64,000 nt of DNA, from assembly GCA_022478985.1 (NCBI GenBank), contig JAKSZP010008039.1, forward strand, positions 100,169-164,168, given 5' to 3'. Position numbers and translations under genes: made by a program. Source of the stretch: Massospora cicadina. Lineage: Eukaryota > Entomophthoromycota > Entomophthoromycetes > Entomophthorales > Entomophthoraceae. Shown here piece by piece: positions 34,131 through 45,310 of the stretch. The notes beneath the pieces are model-generated. The model had not been told where the DNA came from, searched no databases, and worked only from the letters and a program-made list of their open reading frames with translations. Each line of letters opens with the position of its first letter. The stretch's first letter is position 1.

Positions 34131-37100
34131 AATATTTGGGGAAGGCCAACCATGGGACGAACACTTCCAATAAGTAACAATAACCAAGCACCAATATATG
34201 CGAAAGACACCCCAGAGGAGCTAAAGCTGCCTCAAGTTGCCAGCAGGAACGCCAATTGAAGAAAGAGCGGTATTGTGAGAAGAGGCTTGCGCCACTATTG
34301 AGCACATATGAAGGAAAGGGTCTGAGGTGATGAAACATACTGGGAACCAGGATGAGACCAACTGTTGTTGACAGGATGGCAAATCTCTAAACAACCAGGC
34401 TTGAAAGTGGTCCATAAGGTGCAAATGGAATTTTCGCACAGCTTCCTGAAGGGTGGGAGTAGAGCCTGAGATGACATCAAAGAAAACCATGTGGATGGTC
34501 CACATAGCGATTGATACCACTAAGGTTTGGAGGAAAAGGCGTATAGAGGAATTTAAAGACAATGCTAAGATGTTCTTAGATAGGCTGAAGGTCTATGTTT
34601 GATTCTGGAAAAAGATGCTGAACCTCACACCAGATCGCTTGTGAAGGCAACTTTTCCAGGTAGTGGACCAAAGTCCCATATTGGTCACACACCACACATG
34701 AAGAGTGGGAGGCGTTGGATCGCTCTGCAGTATGGTATACCCGCTTCAGGAAGCACCACATATTGGAACAAGCTGGTGGCTGTAAAAGAGGGCGGTGGTG
34801 TACTTTCAGATGACTTTCTGAGTTTCTAGGGGGTATAGGATGTCCAACATGTCCAAATATTCCACTATGGCCATGGTAGGGGACATCCTTGGTATCAAAT
34901 TGTTCAGAAAAGCTTACCCATGTACTTCCTGTTTGAATTGAGGAGTAGATAGACCCCTATGTGAATTTATGCCCGCTGATGCTGATCCTTATACTGCGCT
35001 CTTCATATAAAGGAGTATCCTTTTTAAAATGGGCTGGGGTCCTGTGCGGGCCTGCAGCATATGGGTGTGATCCCATATATGTAAGAAGAGAGTTGGGGTG
35101 GGAGGGGTTGTGGAGGCCAATGGCACAGGCAATGTTGGACCATGCCACGAGTGACCAGTGTTAGGTTGGGAATGAAGGGTTGATTACTGAAGCAATCCAT
35201 GTACCCATAAACCTAGATGCCTGGTCCACGTAGTTAAGCTGTCCCATTCCCCCACTTTGGCATGGACCATAATGGTCTTCCAGTTGCACAGGGGGAGGGC
35301 GACCTATCTAAAGCCACCCTTGTAAAAGGGCATATAAAGAAGCAAAGAAAGATGGGTAGAAAGCATGGCGTTGGCTGCAAAATATACTTTTTATAGAAGC
35401 ATAGTGTTGGCAAGTTCTACTCTACCTGTTAAGCTAGTTTGTTGATCCCTTAATGAAGCAAAACTCTTTTTAAGTTAGCTAGTATGTGGTGTTCCATTAT
35501 CAAATTGGCATATCCGCCCAACTCCATCCATACTCCCAGGTGGCACAATGGGCCCTCAGTAAGGCCGAACACAAAATGTAACAAAAGATGAGTGTTTTGG
35601 GGTGATCGCCTGGGTAATCTGATAATAGACTGAACTACTGGGTCACTATGATTGAGGGACGCCGGGGACAAGTGTGTTTGGTATGTACCAAGGAGGATGA
35701 TTTCAGTCTTGGATGCGTTGAGGTCTGCATTACTAGCCTGGAGTCTCCTGGATAGTGGACTCCATTGTGTGTGCATCATGGTTGCTGGACACCCCAACCA
35801 CACAATCATCTGCGAATTCAAGTATCTTAACTAGTGCTTGGTCTTGCAAATGTGCACTAGTAAGGCGTGCATTTGCACTGAAGAGAAGCGGGTCAATGCT
35901 GAAGTTGTATAAAAATGGGCTCAGATGGAGCCCTTGGCGAAGGCCTCTCTGAGGTGCAGAGCACGTCAGTGTGGAAATCTGGTCCTTGTACTGCCATTAT
36001 AGCTCATTCAGTGAGCATCATTGCCCAGCTGATGAACCTTTGGGGAGGTGGAACTGGTGAAGGCAGGCCCTAAGGTGGTTTAATTGACCCTTTTATAAAC
36101 TCTTTGTTGGTCTAAGAACAAAAGCGCCCCAGTAGCTGTGGATTGGCATACATTAGCCATGGTATATATATTGTCCCAAATCGACCTTTTTGGAGTAAAG
36201 CCAAATTGCTCTAGGGATATTACCTCAGAGTCTATGACCCCTAAGCGGTTATCCATTATTTTAGTTAATAGTTTATTAATGGTGTAAGTGATGGAAATAG
36301 GGCGCCAGTTTGCCAATTATAGCTTATCCCCATATTTAAACAATGATATCATATAAGCCTCTTGTCCCCCTGGAAGAGACGTGTCTCTAAGAGACATTGT
36401 TCATTGAGGCTATCATTAGGGGGGATAAATTAAGATATTTCTTGTAAAACTCTTAGGGAACCCCATCTGGACCTGGGTTCCCTTTGTGTGGTGCACTGTG
36501 AATGGCGTACTAGAGTTCATATGAGTTGTTATATTTATAAGCTCCGATTTCAGGAAATGATGAAAATGTGTGCATCGGTGATAAGATCATCCTTTTATTT
36601 TGATCAACTTGGCCAGTCCTATATAACTTATAATAATATTTTCATAAATCAGCCAATACTTCAGCCAGCATATCTGCAATGGATTTGTCCAAATGCCTTA
36701 CCTAAGTGCAAGCCAAGTTTTGGAGCAGGGTTGAAAATCATCAGAAAAAAATGTGGAACATTTTTTGCCCATGGTAATACTCTTTGCTATATACTGGACA
36801 CAAGCGCAATGTTTTGTTCTCTGATCAGCATATTAAGACGAGCTGATACTTTGGCCTAACTATGACCCCAAGCAGGGCTGTACCCTGCCATGGGGACATT
36901 ATTCTTCATGTGGTCCACCTCCACCAGGGTGCGTTTAATGACTACTGAGGCAGCCCAAAAGTGCTGCAACAGAATGTGGCAAGCTAGGAAAATTGCGTCT
37001 ACTTTGAATGTTAGCCAGGTTGGCTGGGGATCCTCACAGAAAGGAGTTGTGAAATACAATGTTGATTTGGAACTGTCCATCCATTTTTTTAGTGGGTAAC

Positions 37101-37177
37101 GTGAGAATGGCTGAACGAAGTTTACTCTATTTAGGTGCCTATGGCACCGGACTTGACAAAGTAAATGACGTTGAGAC
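34131..37177 (-). pseudogene. Family-B LINE, 3' half: ORF2 RT, zinc-finger region and tail (decayed)
   Basis: Read on the minus strand from 37177 down. First comes the endonuclease-RT spacer (NNVPMAGYSPAWG, 36856-37080), then MANWRPISITYTINKLLTK, FGFTPKRSIWDN and LLFLDQQ (36080-36316). LEFADDCVVGVSSNHDA carries the RT catalytic FADD near 35800-35820. Next are DLNASKTEIILLGTYQ, the C-terminal CVVCDQYGTLVHYLEKLP with a lost Cys, MWTIHMVFFDVISGSTP and the 3' tail near 34131-34160. Frameshifts and stops are dense. This is the downstream half of a LINE split by the chromovirus at 37178-43120. Confidence 0.85.
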
Positions 37178-38028
37178 TGTCATGGTTAAATGACATGATA
37201 GTGGGTACCATCCTAAAGGATAAGGCTGACGACAGGAGGCCCAGAAGGTGAAGCTTCAGGCCCTCCATGACCTCAGGCACACAGTAGACCAACGCTGGGT
37301 ACAAGTTAAATATACCCAGGTTGGTACTAGTAAGGTGCCTAATGCTTAGCCCCTTGCATCAGCCCAGGCATTAAAACAGACGGTTTACTCAATTAATGCA
37401 TTCAGTTTAATTTGGTTAGTTAATAAATGGGGTTTTGAAACATGGTCCACATTTGAAATGCGTTTGGTTCAGTTACAACTTCAATCAATTAATTTGATTG
37501 AAGTCAGTGTTGGTGTATTCTACCAATTTGGATGGGAGTGTTTGCCTATTGGTGAATTAGTGCTTGGGACCACTTTGGCAAACCACAAATTACCCAATAA
37601 TTTTTATAATTGATTTTCATGACCAACATTCCTTGTTGGTCGACTTTCCATAATAAACTTCCCGTTTTTCCCATTTTTTATTTAAAATGTTGTTTCAGAT
37701 GGTCCTGTGCGCAAACCTCTCTGAGGAGGTCTTGCACTACATTAACCATTCCATCACAAATATAATTAGGTTATCCCCTCACACACCGCTGGGTCAGCCA
37801 GGTTCCCTCCAACCTGGGACGCTTACCCATTTTTTCCTTGTACACCGCATCACTTTTGGTTGGTTATTTACACTAATAATCGTCTTCTTTCTCTTGAGTT
37901 ATTAATGCTCCAGCACCTTCTGCTGAGCTCTAGTAACTCTCATACTAACGGCTAGTTCCCTGGCGTTGGCCTTGTGCATCATGCACTACCACGCTGGGAA
38001 CAGGAGAATTATAGATACTTTCCTTACA
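37178..38028 (+). repeat. 5' LTR of the chromovirus
   Basis: Starts TGTCATGGTTAAATGAC and ends TTTCCTTACA. It matches 42272-43120 over its whole length, roughly 88 percent by eye in the first 200 bases. Confidence 0.92.
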
Positions 38029-38633
38029 TATTTCGACCAACCCCTTTTCTTATGTGCACAAACTTTTTCCGTGTTGGACTTTTCCAAAGCGTAAACAGTG
38101 GGCGCCAGCTGTGGCTTTGGCTGTGGTCAGCCACACCACTGTTTACTCTTTTTCCTGAAGGATAGAGCATCTTGGCGTTAGTATGGCTGCCTCCAACTGG
38201 AAAGTACCAACCCTTTGTGCTTGTACCTGGTGGATACAGATGCTTCTAGGTCTAAAAGTTGTGATTCCCCGATTTTCCGCCAAAATATACAAATTCAATA
38301 TAAATAAATGGATTTACTTTGACAGTGCATTCAGACGATGCAGGAGGAATTGGCGCAGATGTGCCTGGGGGTGCTGGCCTTAGATAACATCAAGCTTTCC
38401 GTTGCTGTTATGGGAATAGGGTCGTTCACATCTAAAAATGCGTTTTATAATGAAAACACTATGTATACCTCTGAACCATATTTACACTCTCATGGCTCAA
38501 ATATGGTACCTATTCCTGTGTATCAAATCACCCCAGATAATCCCCTTTTGACCTCTTCCATTATTCACGGCACTCAGGAAGCTGAAAAAGAGCTGCACTT
38601 ACAATACAGCAATTTTACGCCCCTGCTGAAGAT
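38029..38633 (+). other. Leader and gag remnant of the chromovirus
   Basis: Only about 600 bp lie between the LTR and the protease, too little for a full gag. The piece 38338-38633 is open (starting MQEELAQMCLGVLALDN) and leads toward the protease, so it may be the gag-protease junction. No zinc knuckle is seen. Confidence 0.5.
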
Positions 38634-40049
38634 ATGGTGCGATATATGGCCTCAGTAGTAAGAGTGGCCAGATATCCCTCTTCAGTCGATTTTAAAACAT
38701 ACCAGGGTGACATTTTAATGCCAGATGATGAGTTTGTTGGTGATTTTCTGGCGCTGCCTGCTATAAATAAAAGTCATTTTGGGTATTTTCTACTGACTTC
38801 TGTCCTTTCCTCCCCTTTAGTAAAACTCAGCACCACTATTCTGGTGAATACTGGTGCCAATGAAAACTTTATGGACCAGAGCCTAGCCAACTATCTTGGG
38901 GTGAGCTACTTGCCATGTGGTATGGTTGGAGGAGGGGCGTCCCAAGGTATTCCCACTCTGAAGATCATTGGTACATTGGACTATCAGTTTCGCAAGTACC
39001 ACCTGTCTGATCACTTCCAAGCTATCAAAAACCTCTTGTACCCTATCATTTCAGGTGTGGAGTAGTGGCGGAAGTTTGACGTTAAACCCAACCTGAGAGA
39101 GTATACCCTTTTCCTTACATTAAAGAATGGTCACACATTAGTTGTAACTTTGTTGTTGGATAATGCCCAAGGCGAATTTCCCCACTGGCCCCATCTTTAC
39201 ACTCTTAGCCTTGCTTTTATGCTGAAGCTCACTGTGGAGGTTTTCCTACCTTCTTGTTTGGAGGGTTTGGACTTTTCCTTTAACGCCGCTTCTGAAAACG
39301 CACTACCTGATCACTCAGAATTTGATCGTGAGTCTAAGCTCACTGTGGATTTGGTGAGTATTTCTTCTCCCATTTACCCATTGACCATCCGGGAGGAAGA
39401 GGCGTTAGATGTGTGGGTGAAGGAGCAGTTAGACAAAGGCGAAATTTTTCAGCGTACCTCCTCTGTATGCTTCCCCCTTCTCTTTGTTGAGAAGGCGGAT
39501 TGTACTCTACGCCCATGTGTTGACTATGGGAACCTCAACACCATCACTGTACCAGACCTCCATCCCATCCCTTTGAGTTTACAGATTGCACGCTATGTAA
39601 AGAAGGCGAAGGTCTTCTCCAAGTTAGATTGCCTCAATGCGTTCATTCAGATTCAGATTAAAAAGGGACAAGAGTGATTATCCGCCTTCCATACCAGAAA
39701 AGGGAATTTCCAGTTTTAGGTCATGCCCTTTGGGCTTAAGAATGCCCCTGCTATCTTTCAATGCCGTATTGATGCATCGTTGGGGGACTTGTTAGGGGTA
39801 TGTGCGGTTGCTTATATGGATGATATCCTGGTGTTTTCCCCTGATCATGAGTCCCATGCAGTACACCTTCAAAAAGTGGTGACGAGGTTAAAGGCAGCCA
39901 GCCTTACGCTTAATATTAGCAAGTGTGAATATTTCAAGTCCCATGTCACTTTTCTGGGCAACGTCGTTTTTGACCAAAGACACATGATAACTCCAGACAA
40001 GGAGAAGGCTATTCGTGAGTGGCCACCCCCACCTCAGTCAAGGAATTGA
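38634..40049 (+). pseudogene. Chromovirus protease and reverse transcriptase (decayed)
   Basis: One frame spans protease and RT with stops only at 39063, 39675 and 39717. The retropepsin block reads ILVNTGANENFMDQSLANYL. The catalytic Asp of the expected DTGA or DSGA is Asn (codon 38847-38849), which should abolish proteolysis. RT shows VKEQLDKGEIFQRTSS, LRPCVDYGNLNTITV, VFSKLDCLNAFIQIQIKKG, MPFGLKNAPAIFQC and the catalytic YMDDILVFS (39813-39839). The thumb has NISKCEYFKSHVTFLGN. A frameshift near 40010 separates it from RNase H. Confidence 0.88.
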
Positions 40050-40602
40050 GGAGCTTTTTGGGGACGTGTACATTCCTCAAGAAGTTCAGCCCAGTCCTTC
40101 TGAGGTGGCAGCACCCTTATATAAGGCTTGCGGTGCAAAGGTGCTTCAGTTGTCCCCCGTTTTGGAGGATGCTTTCCAAGAAGTGAAGTGCACCCAGTTG
40201 TCCACGTCTGTCCTTCGCCATGTCGACCCTTCAAAAGAGTTTATTGTGTCTACTGATGCCTCCAACTTCGCCATAGCGGCTGCCTTGTTACAAGTAGGTG
40301 AAGATAGGATATAACATATGGTGGGATATTTTTCCAAAAAAATGTCTCTTCTCAAGTTAAATTACGCCGTTTATGACAAAGAGTTGCTAGCAGTGGTAGA
40401 GCTGACTTATTGGCGTCACCATTTGCATGGCTCCTCCCAACATTTCTGGGTATGTATAGATCACCGTGCCTTGCTGTACTACTGCGCCTCGCATGTCCTA
40501 ACCCCACGGCAGACCCATTGGCATGAGACCCTTGCCCAATTTGCCTTTTCTTACGAGTTCACCAAGGGCAAGGATAGTGGTTTGGCGGATGCTTTAAGCT
40601 GA
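40050..40602 (+). pseudogene. Chromovirus RNase H (decayed)
   Basis: EFIVSTDASNFAIAAALLQV gives the first catalytic Asp block. After a TAA at 40312-40314 the same frame continues with VGYFSKKMSLLKLNYAV, YDKELLAVVELTYWRHHL, VCIDHRALLYYCASHVL and YEFTKGKDSGLADALS. Only that stop and the upstream frameshift interrupt it, so it is relatively well kept. Confidence 0.85.
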
Positions 40603-40747
40603 AACCCTGCTTTTGCTCCTGATATCAAGGAGGTAGAGGTTCATAATACCCAGTTGATGATTCCACCTGGTAAAATTTTATCTCAACTTACTGTTCCCAT
40701 GCTAACACGCCGGCACTTAACCTCTGGAAAATGCGGAGGAATACAGT

Positions 40748-42176
40748 ATGTTCAGTAAGGTAGTCCTTTCTCAGCCGCTATCAGCCAAGTATACTATGGT
40801 ACTTGCTAAGAGCGCTTTGAATTGGGAGGACTTATCTAGGGGTTATCACGTAAAGGATGAGATGGTGTGGTTTCAGGGGCGCCTATGTTTCCTGCTGGAC
40901 CACTGTGCCTGTAAATATCCGGTACCATCATAATGGAATCAACGTTGGTCATCCTGGGAAAGCAAAGACCTTGGAGTTGATACGTCACACCTACAATTGG
41001 AAGGGCTTGTCTACTCAGGTGGGGCGTTATTGTAAGGAGTGCTTGATCTGCAATAATATGAAACCCAATTGTCAACCTTTAGTGGGGTTGTTGGTACCAG
41101 TCCAAAATGCTGATAGGCCCTGGACTTCCCTATTGGTGAATTTCATTGTGGAGTTATAAGACTCTGATGGTTATGGTGCTATCATGTTGGTGGTGAACCT
41201 TTTTACTAAATTCGCCCACTTCATTCCTTGCAGAACAACAATAACCGCGGCTGAGATGGCTAGGCTCTTCGTCACTCATGTGTTTGCACTCCATGGGGTT
41301 CCCCAAGAAATTATCAGTGACTGGGGACCCCAGATTTACCTCCGTCTTTTGGGAAGAGTTGTGTAAGCTCTTCATATTCGCCCCTGCCGTTCAACTGCCT
41401 ATCACCCCCAATCAGATAGGCAGACTGAACGAGTGACCAGTGCTTGGAACAGTTTCTGCGGTGTTACACCGCCGCGTATCATTAAGATTGGGTTTCTCAC
41501 CTCCCTATGGCCCAATTTAGCTACAACAACACTTTGCATTCTTTGATCAATTTGTTCCCCTTTTTTTGACAACCATGGCTTTAACCTCGCCTTTAACATG
41601 GAGATCAGTTGTGGGTCTAAGGTTGAAGCTGTGATCGACTTTGCCAAGGCTATCAAAAAGTACACCAGGGGGTTTCCACAAGTTTGGAGGAGGCAATGCA
41701 AGTGTATAAGGAGAACGCTGATGGTAAGCGCCGAGTGGGTTCCATGTACAAGGAAGGGGATCTCATGGTGCTTGATGCTCATAACATCCCTATCAAGCAG
41801 CCATGTAAGAAGCTGTATCCAAAGAGGATTGGCCCTTACCGCGTTGTTAGAAAGGTGGGCCATGCCTCATACCAGTTAGATCTTCCTTCTTAGTTTTGGA
41901 TCTTCTCTGACTTCCATAGAGCAAATTGACGTTGTTCAAGGGCCCCCCACCAGAAACTCCTGAGGCCTATCTCGTGGATGGGGCGCCAGAGTGTGATGTG
42001 GAAGAGATAGTAGCCTCTTACCGAGTTAATAGAAGACTTGAGTACCTGGTATCTTGGAAGGGATTAATGCTGCAGAGAACAATTGGGTTCCAGCACGTGA
42101 CTGTGTGCATGCCCAAGATCTGATTGAAGCTTTCCATAAGCGTTTTCCCAGGCCACTGAATCTTAACCCAACCTGA
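40748..42176 (+). pseudogene. Chromovirus integrase with GPY/F and chromodomain (decayed)
   Basis: HHCC zinc-binding residues are seen in YHHNGINVGHPGKAKTLEL and YCKECLICNNMK. The core has VNLFTKFAHFIPCRT, IISDWGPQIYL and YHPQSDRQTERV, so the D, D and E positions can be followed in shifted frames. The GPY/F end reads YPKRIGPYRVVRKVGHASY. The chromodomain (about 41985-42170) shows DVEEIVASYRVNRRLEYLV, SWKGL and, after a frameshift, NNWVPARDCVHAQDLIEAF. Stops lie at 41157 and 41364, among others. Confidence 0.87.
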
Positions 42177-42271
42177 CCGTTGCCACAATGAAGTTGGCCC
42201 CATCCCACAAGAACTTTTCCCTAGCGCAATCCCCTCAAGGGGGGTTGAGCCCAGTCAGGAGGAGAGAGTAA

Positions 42272-43120
42272 TGTCATGTTTAAATGACATGATAGTGGGT
42301 ACCAACCCCAAGGATAAGGCTGGGAGACAGGAGTCCCAGAAGATGAAGCTTCAGGCCCTCCCTGACCTCAGGCACACAGTAGAACAACTCTGAGTACAAG
42401 CCATGTAGCCAAGGTTGAAACTAGTGAGGTGCCTAACACCCAGCCCCTTGTGTCAGCCCAGGCGTTAAAGTAGACGATTAAATCAATCCAACGCAGTCAG
42501 TTAAATTTGGTTGAGGAACGGATGCTGAAACCCGTTCCATCTATGAAACTATGCGTTTGGGTTAGATACAACTTCAATCAATTAATTTGATTGAAGTCAG
42601 TGTCGGTGTATTCTACCAATTCAGATGGGAGTGTCTGCCTATTGGTAAATTGGTGCTTGGGACCACTTTGGCAGACCCTGAATTACCCCAACAATGTTTA
42701 AATTGTTTTTGTGACCAACATTCCTTGTTGGTTTACTTTCCACATTAAACTTCCCCGTTTTTCCCATTTTTTATTAAAAATGTTATTTCAAATGATCCTG
42801 TGCGCAAACCTCTCTGAGGAGGTCTTTCACTACATTAACAATTCCATCACAAATATGATTAGGTTATCCCCTCACACACCGCTGGGTCACCCAGGTTCCC
42901 TCCAACCTGGGACGCTTACCCATTTTTTCCTTGTGCACCGCATCACTTTTGGTTGGTTATTTACACCAATAATCGCCTTCTTTCTCTTGAGGTATTATTG
43001 CTCCAGCACCTTCTGCTGGGCTCTAGTAACTCTCATACTAACGGCTAGTTCCTGGAGTTGGCCTTGTGCATCATGCACTACCAGGAGGGGAACAGGAGAG
43101 TTATAGACATTTTCCTTACA
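42272..43120 (+). repeat. 3' LTR of the chromovirus
   Basis: Starts TGTCATGTTTAAATGACA and ends TTTTCCTTACA; pairs with 37178-38028. A purine-rich run (CAGGAGGAGAGAG, about 42256-42268) just upstream is a good polypurine tract. Confidence 0.92.
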
Positions 43121-45310
43121 AAGATCATCCTGTGGTCTGAGAAATCTATTTTTTTCATTTTGAATTGTGAGATCTGGGAGCAAAAATACAGTGGGTCAAG
43201 AATAAAATATAAGCGAGAAAACAACACTAGTTGCTTGTTGTGTACTTGGGGACGTGACATGTTTGGTAGTAATGGTGCTTGCTTGGTGATGGTATCAAAA
43301 GAGGCCCAAGGTAGCTTTCATAACCCAAAATTCAATATTTCCCTGCGGTGGAGTAGGCGCAGGTGGCTAGCGGTCAGTGGTTGGGTTGCCCTGATATTTT
43401 AGATCACCGACCAATAAGGATTTGGATGGTTGGGGGAGGGAGGCCACAGCCAAGGTGAATTCCCATAAAACTCATGCACAGGTCAGGGCTTAGATGTTAA
43501 TTATTGTGTGCACTTTGGCGTCCCATGAAAAGGTCATGATGAGCACACATCAAACAAGGTGTGTTGTTTTTTTTTAAATTAAAAATTGTGGTTCGCCCAT
43601 ATCAGCACCCAATAGTGCAGTGATCAAAATGATTTGGAGGGGCGGATAATGTTTGCTCATGTGTCCTTGGAACCTTGCAGACAGAAGGGTTTCCTGGATT
43701 GCCAGAATGTCCACAGGTAAATCATTTTTTGGAACTCTGTTTTTTAGCCCAGGGTGGAGAGGCCTTGAGTCTGGCGATGTATAGCGTCCCTATTGTAAAG
43801 GATATCCCCATCACTTTTTAGGAGTGAGGGGAAGGCCTCTCAGGCCCTGCCGCTCCTTACTGCCATGCAAGCTCAGCCTTTTTTCATTTTGGCAGCTAGT
43901 GTTTAAGGCTGGCATATCATAGGTGTTTAGCTACTATTTTTGAGTATGGCTTTATCCATGTTCTTGGACTATTTGGCTTTTTGTTCTTTGCAATTTTTCG
44001 AGTTACTGGGGATCTGTGGTGCACCGTCAAAATTGTCCAACAATTCTTCCCCCAAAAAACTCACCTAATTCTAGGTTGGAAAATCCTCTTGCATTTAATG
44101 TGCATGAATCTTGTGGGTGTGTACCAAGCACATTTTGCAGGTATGAGGGCTTTGGTCCCCCATCTGATTGGATGGGGGTTTTGAATTCCACCAAAGCGGA
44201 AAACTCAGCCTGGTCAGCTTGGATCTGGGCAGGGGGGATGGCGGAGGCCGCCATGGCCACCGCCTTATCCTGTGCTTGGCTTTGCTGTTTTGCTTTTTTT
44301 TGTTTTTGTGGGGATACAGGTTTTACCTGGATATAACACCCATGGTCTCCCCATGGGAAGGCAACACTATAATATAGTGTGGGATCACATTGTCCCTCTC
44401 CCATTGCTTCCAAGAAAGCTTCATTCAGGATGATTCCCTCTCTGGTGGGACAAGTGTGTAATCGTGACCAACCGCCTGACAATGAGTGCATATGGATGGT
44501 GCGCTGTCAACTGTTACACACAACTTTTGAGTCTGTTGCTCGTTGATGGTGAATGTTGTGGTATGTGGGATCTTAGTTAGGTCCTCAGCTACCCCTGAGA
44601 ACAGGGCGATCACCATGATAGCCTTTTCTGTGCTGAGGTCAGGCATCAGTAATTTTTTTGCATTTGAATATGTTGATTTTCCTATAGCTACGAAGTCCTG
44701 CTTTGAGATAACTCTTGTGGACTTCACACTTAGTGGTCATGGGAAGAAATAAATGTTACAAAAACTTAAAATTTTTTTTCCAGCGCGTGCACTTAGGTTC
44801 AACCACCTGTTGACCATCTGAGAGATCGACCACCATGCACACCTGTGCAGCTAAGTTTGTTGCTTGCATTGTTTCAAACCCAAGGTCCAACCAACTGCAG
44901 GTCATCAAGTGCGGTGCTACATACATGAAGTCTGGGAAGTGAGTGCATATGTCCCTACAAAACTTCTCCCAATATCTGTTGAATTGATGTTCAGATAAAC
45001 TCAGGCCCCAAATTCCACTGATGACAGTGGTTGTGAGTGTAGAGTTTTGAAGTACAGGTTACATTTGGTTTTCCATTCCAAGATTTCTGGTAAAATATTA
45101 CCACAATTTATTATTTTTAACAAGGCTACTGGTATCCCTGAGGCGTTTTCAAACTTTGGGCAGTGTGAACATTAAAGCTGTGCCTTTCACCATGTTTGTA
45201 CAACCCTTACTCGACATTGGATGTGTACTCATCTTCCCTTGCTGATTATCAAACCCTAACTATCTTGAATCAAATCAGTTGCAAACTTTGATTGCAACTG
45301 GGAAGATACT
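43121..45310 (-). pseudogene. Family-B LINE, 5' half: 5' UTR, ORF1 and endonuclease (decayed)
   Basis: Counterpart of 34131-37177 on the other side of the chromovirus; together they give about 5.2 kb, the length of a full LINE. The minus strand starts near 45310 with the family 5' end (TTGATTCAAGATAGTTAGGG region). ORF1 shows FENAS, SSVEFG, ITVDSAPSICTHCQAVGH and SAPSICTHC-type knuckle residues. A frameshift inside the knuckle puts the last Cys (HTCPTREG) in another frame. Next come GDHGCYIQVKPVSPQKQKK and the ORF2 endonuclease start near 43790, reaching RPQVHNKQLVLFS near 43200-43260. Confidence 0.8.

Larger units (their letters stand above)
37178..43120 (+). mobile_element. Chromodomain Ty3/gypsy element (chromovirus) nested in a LINE
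   Basis: Two LTRs of about 850 bp, both with TG...CA ends, flank protease, RT, RNase H, integrase and chromodomain in the usual order. Flanking 5-mers are GAGAC (37173-37177) and AAGAT (43121-43125), identical except for two transitions, as expected for an aged 5-bp TSD. The LINE sequence left and right joins across it when compared with the uninterrupted copy near 61245-61265. The internal part is short (4.2 kb) because most of gag is missing, so this copy is non-autonomous. Confidence 0.9.
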
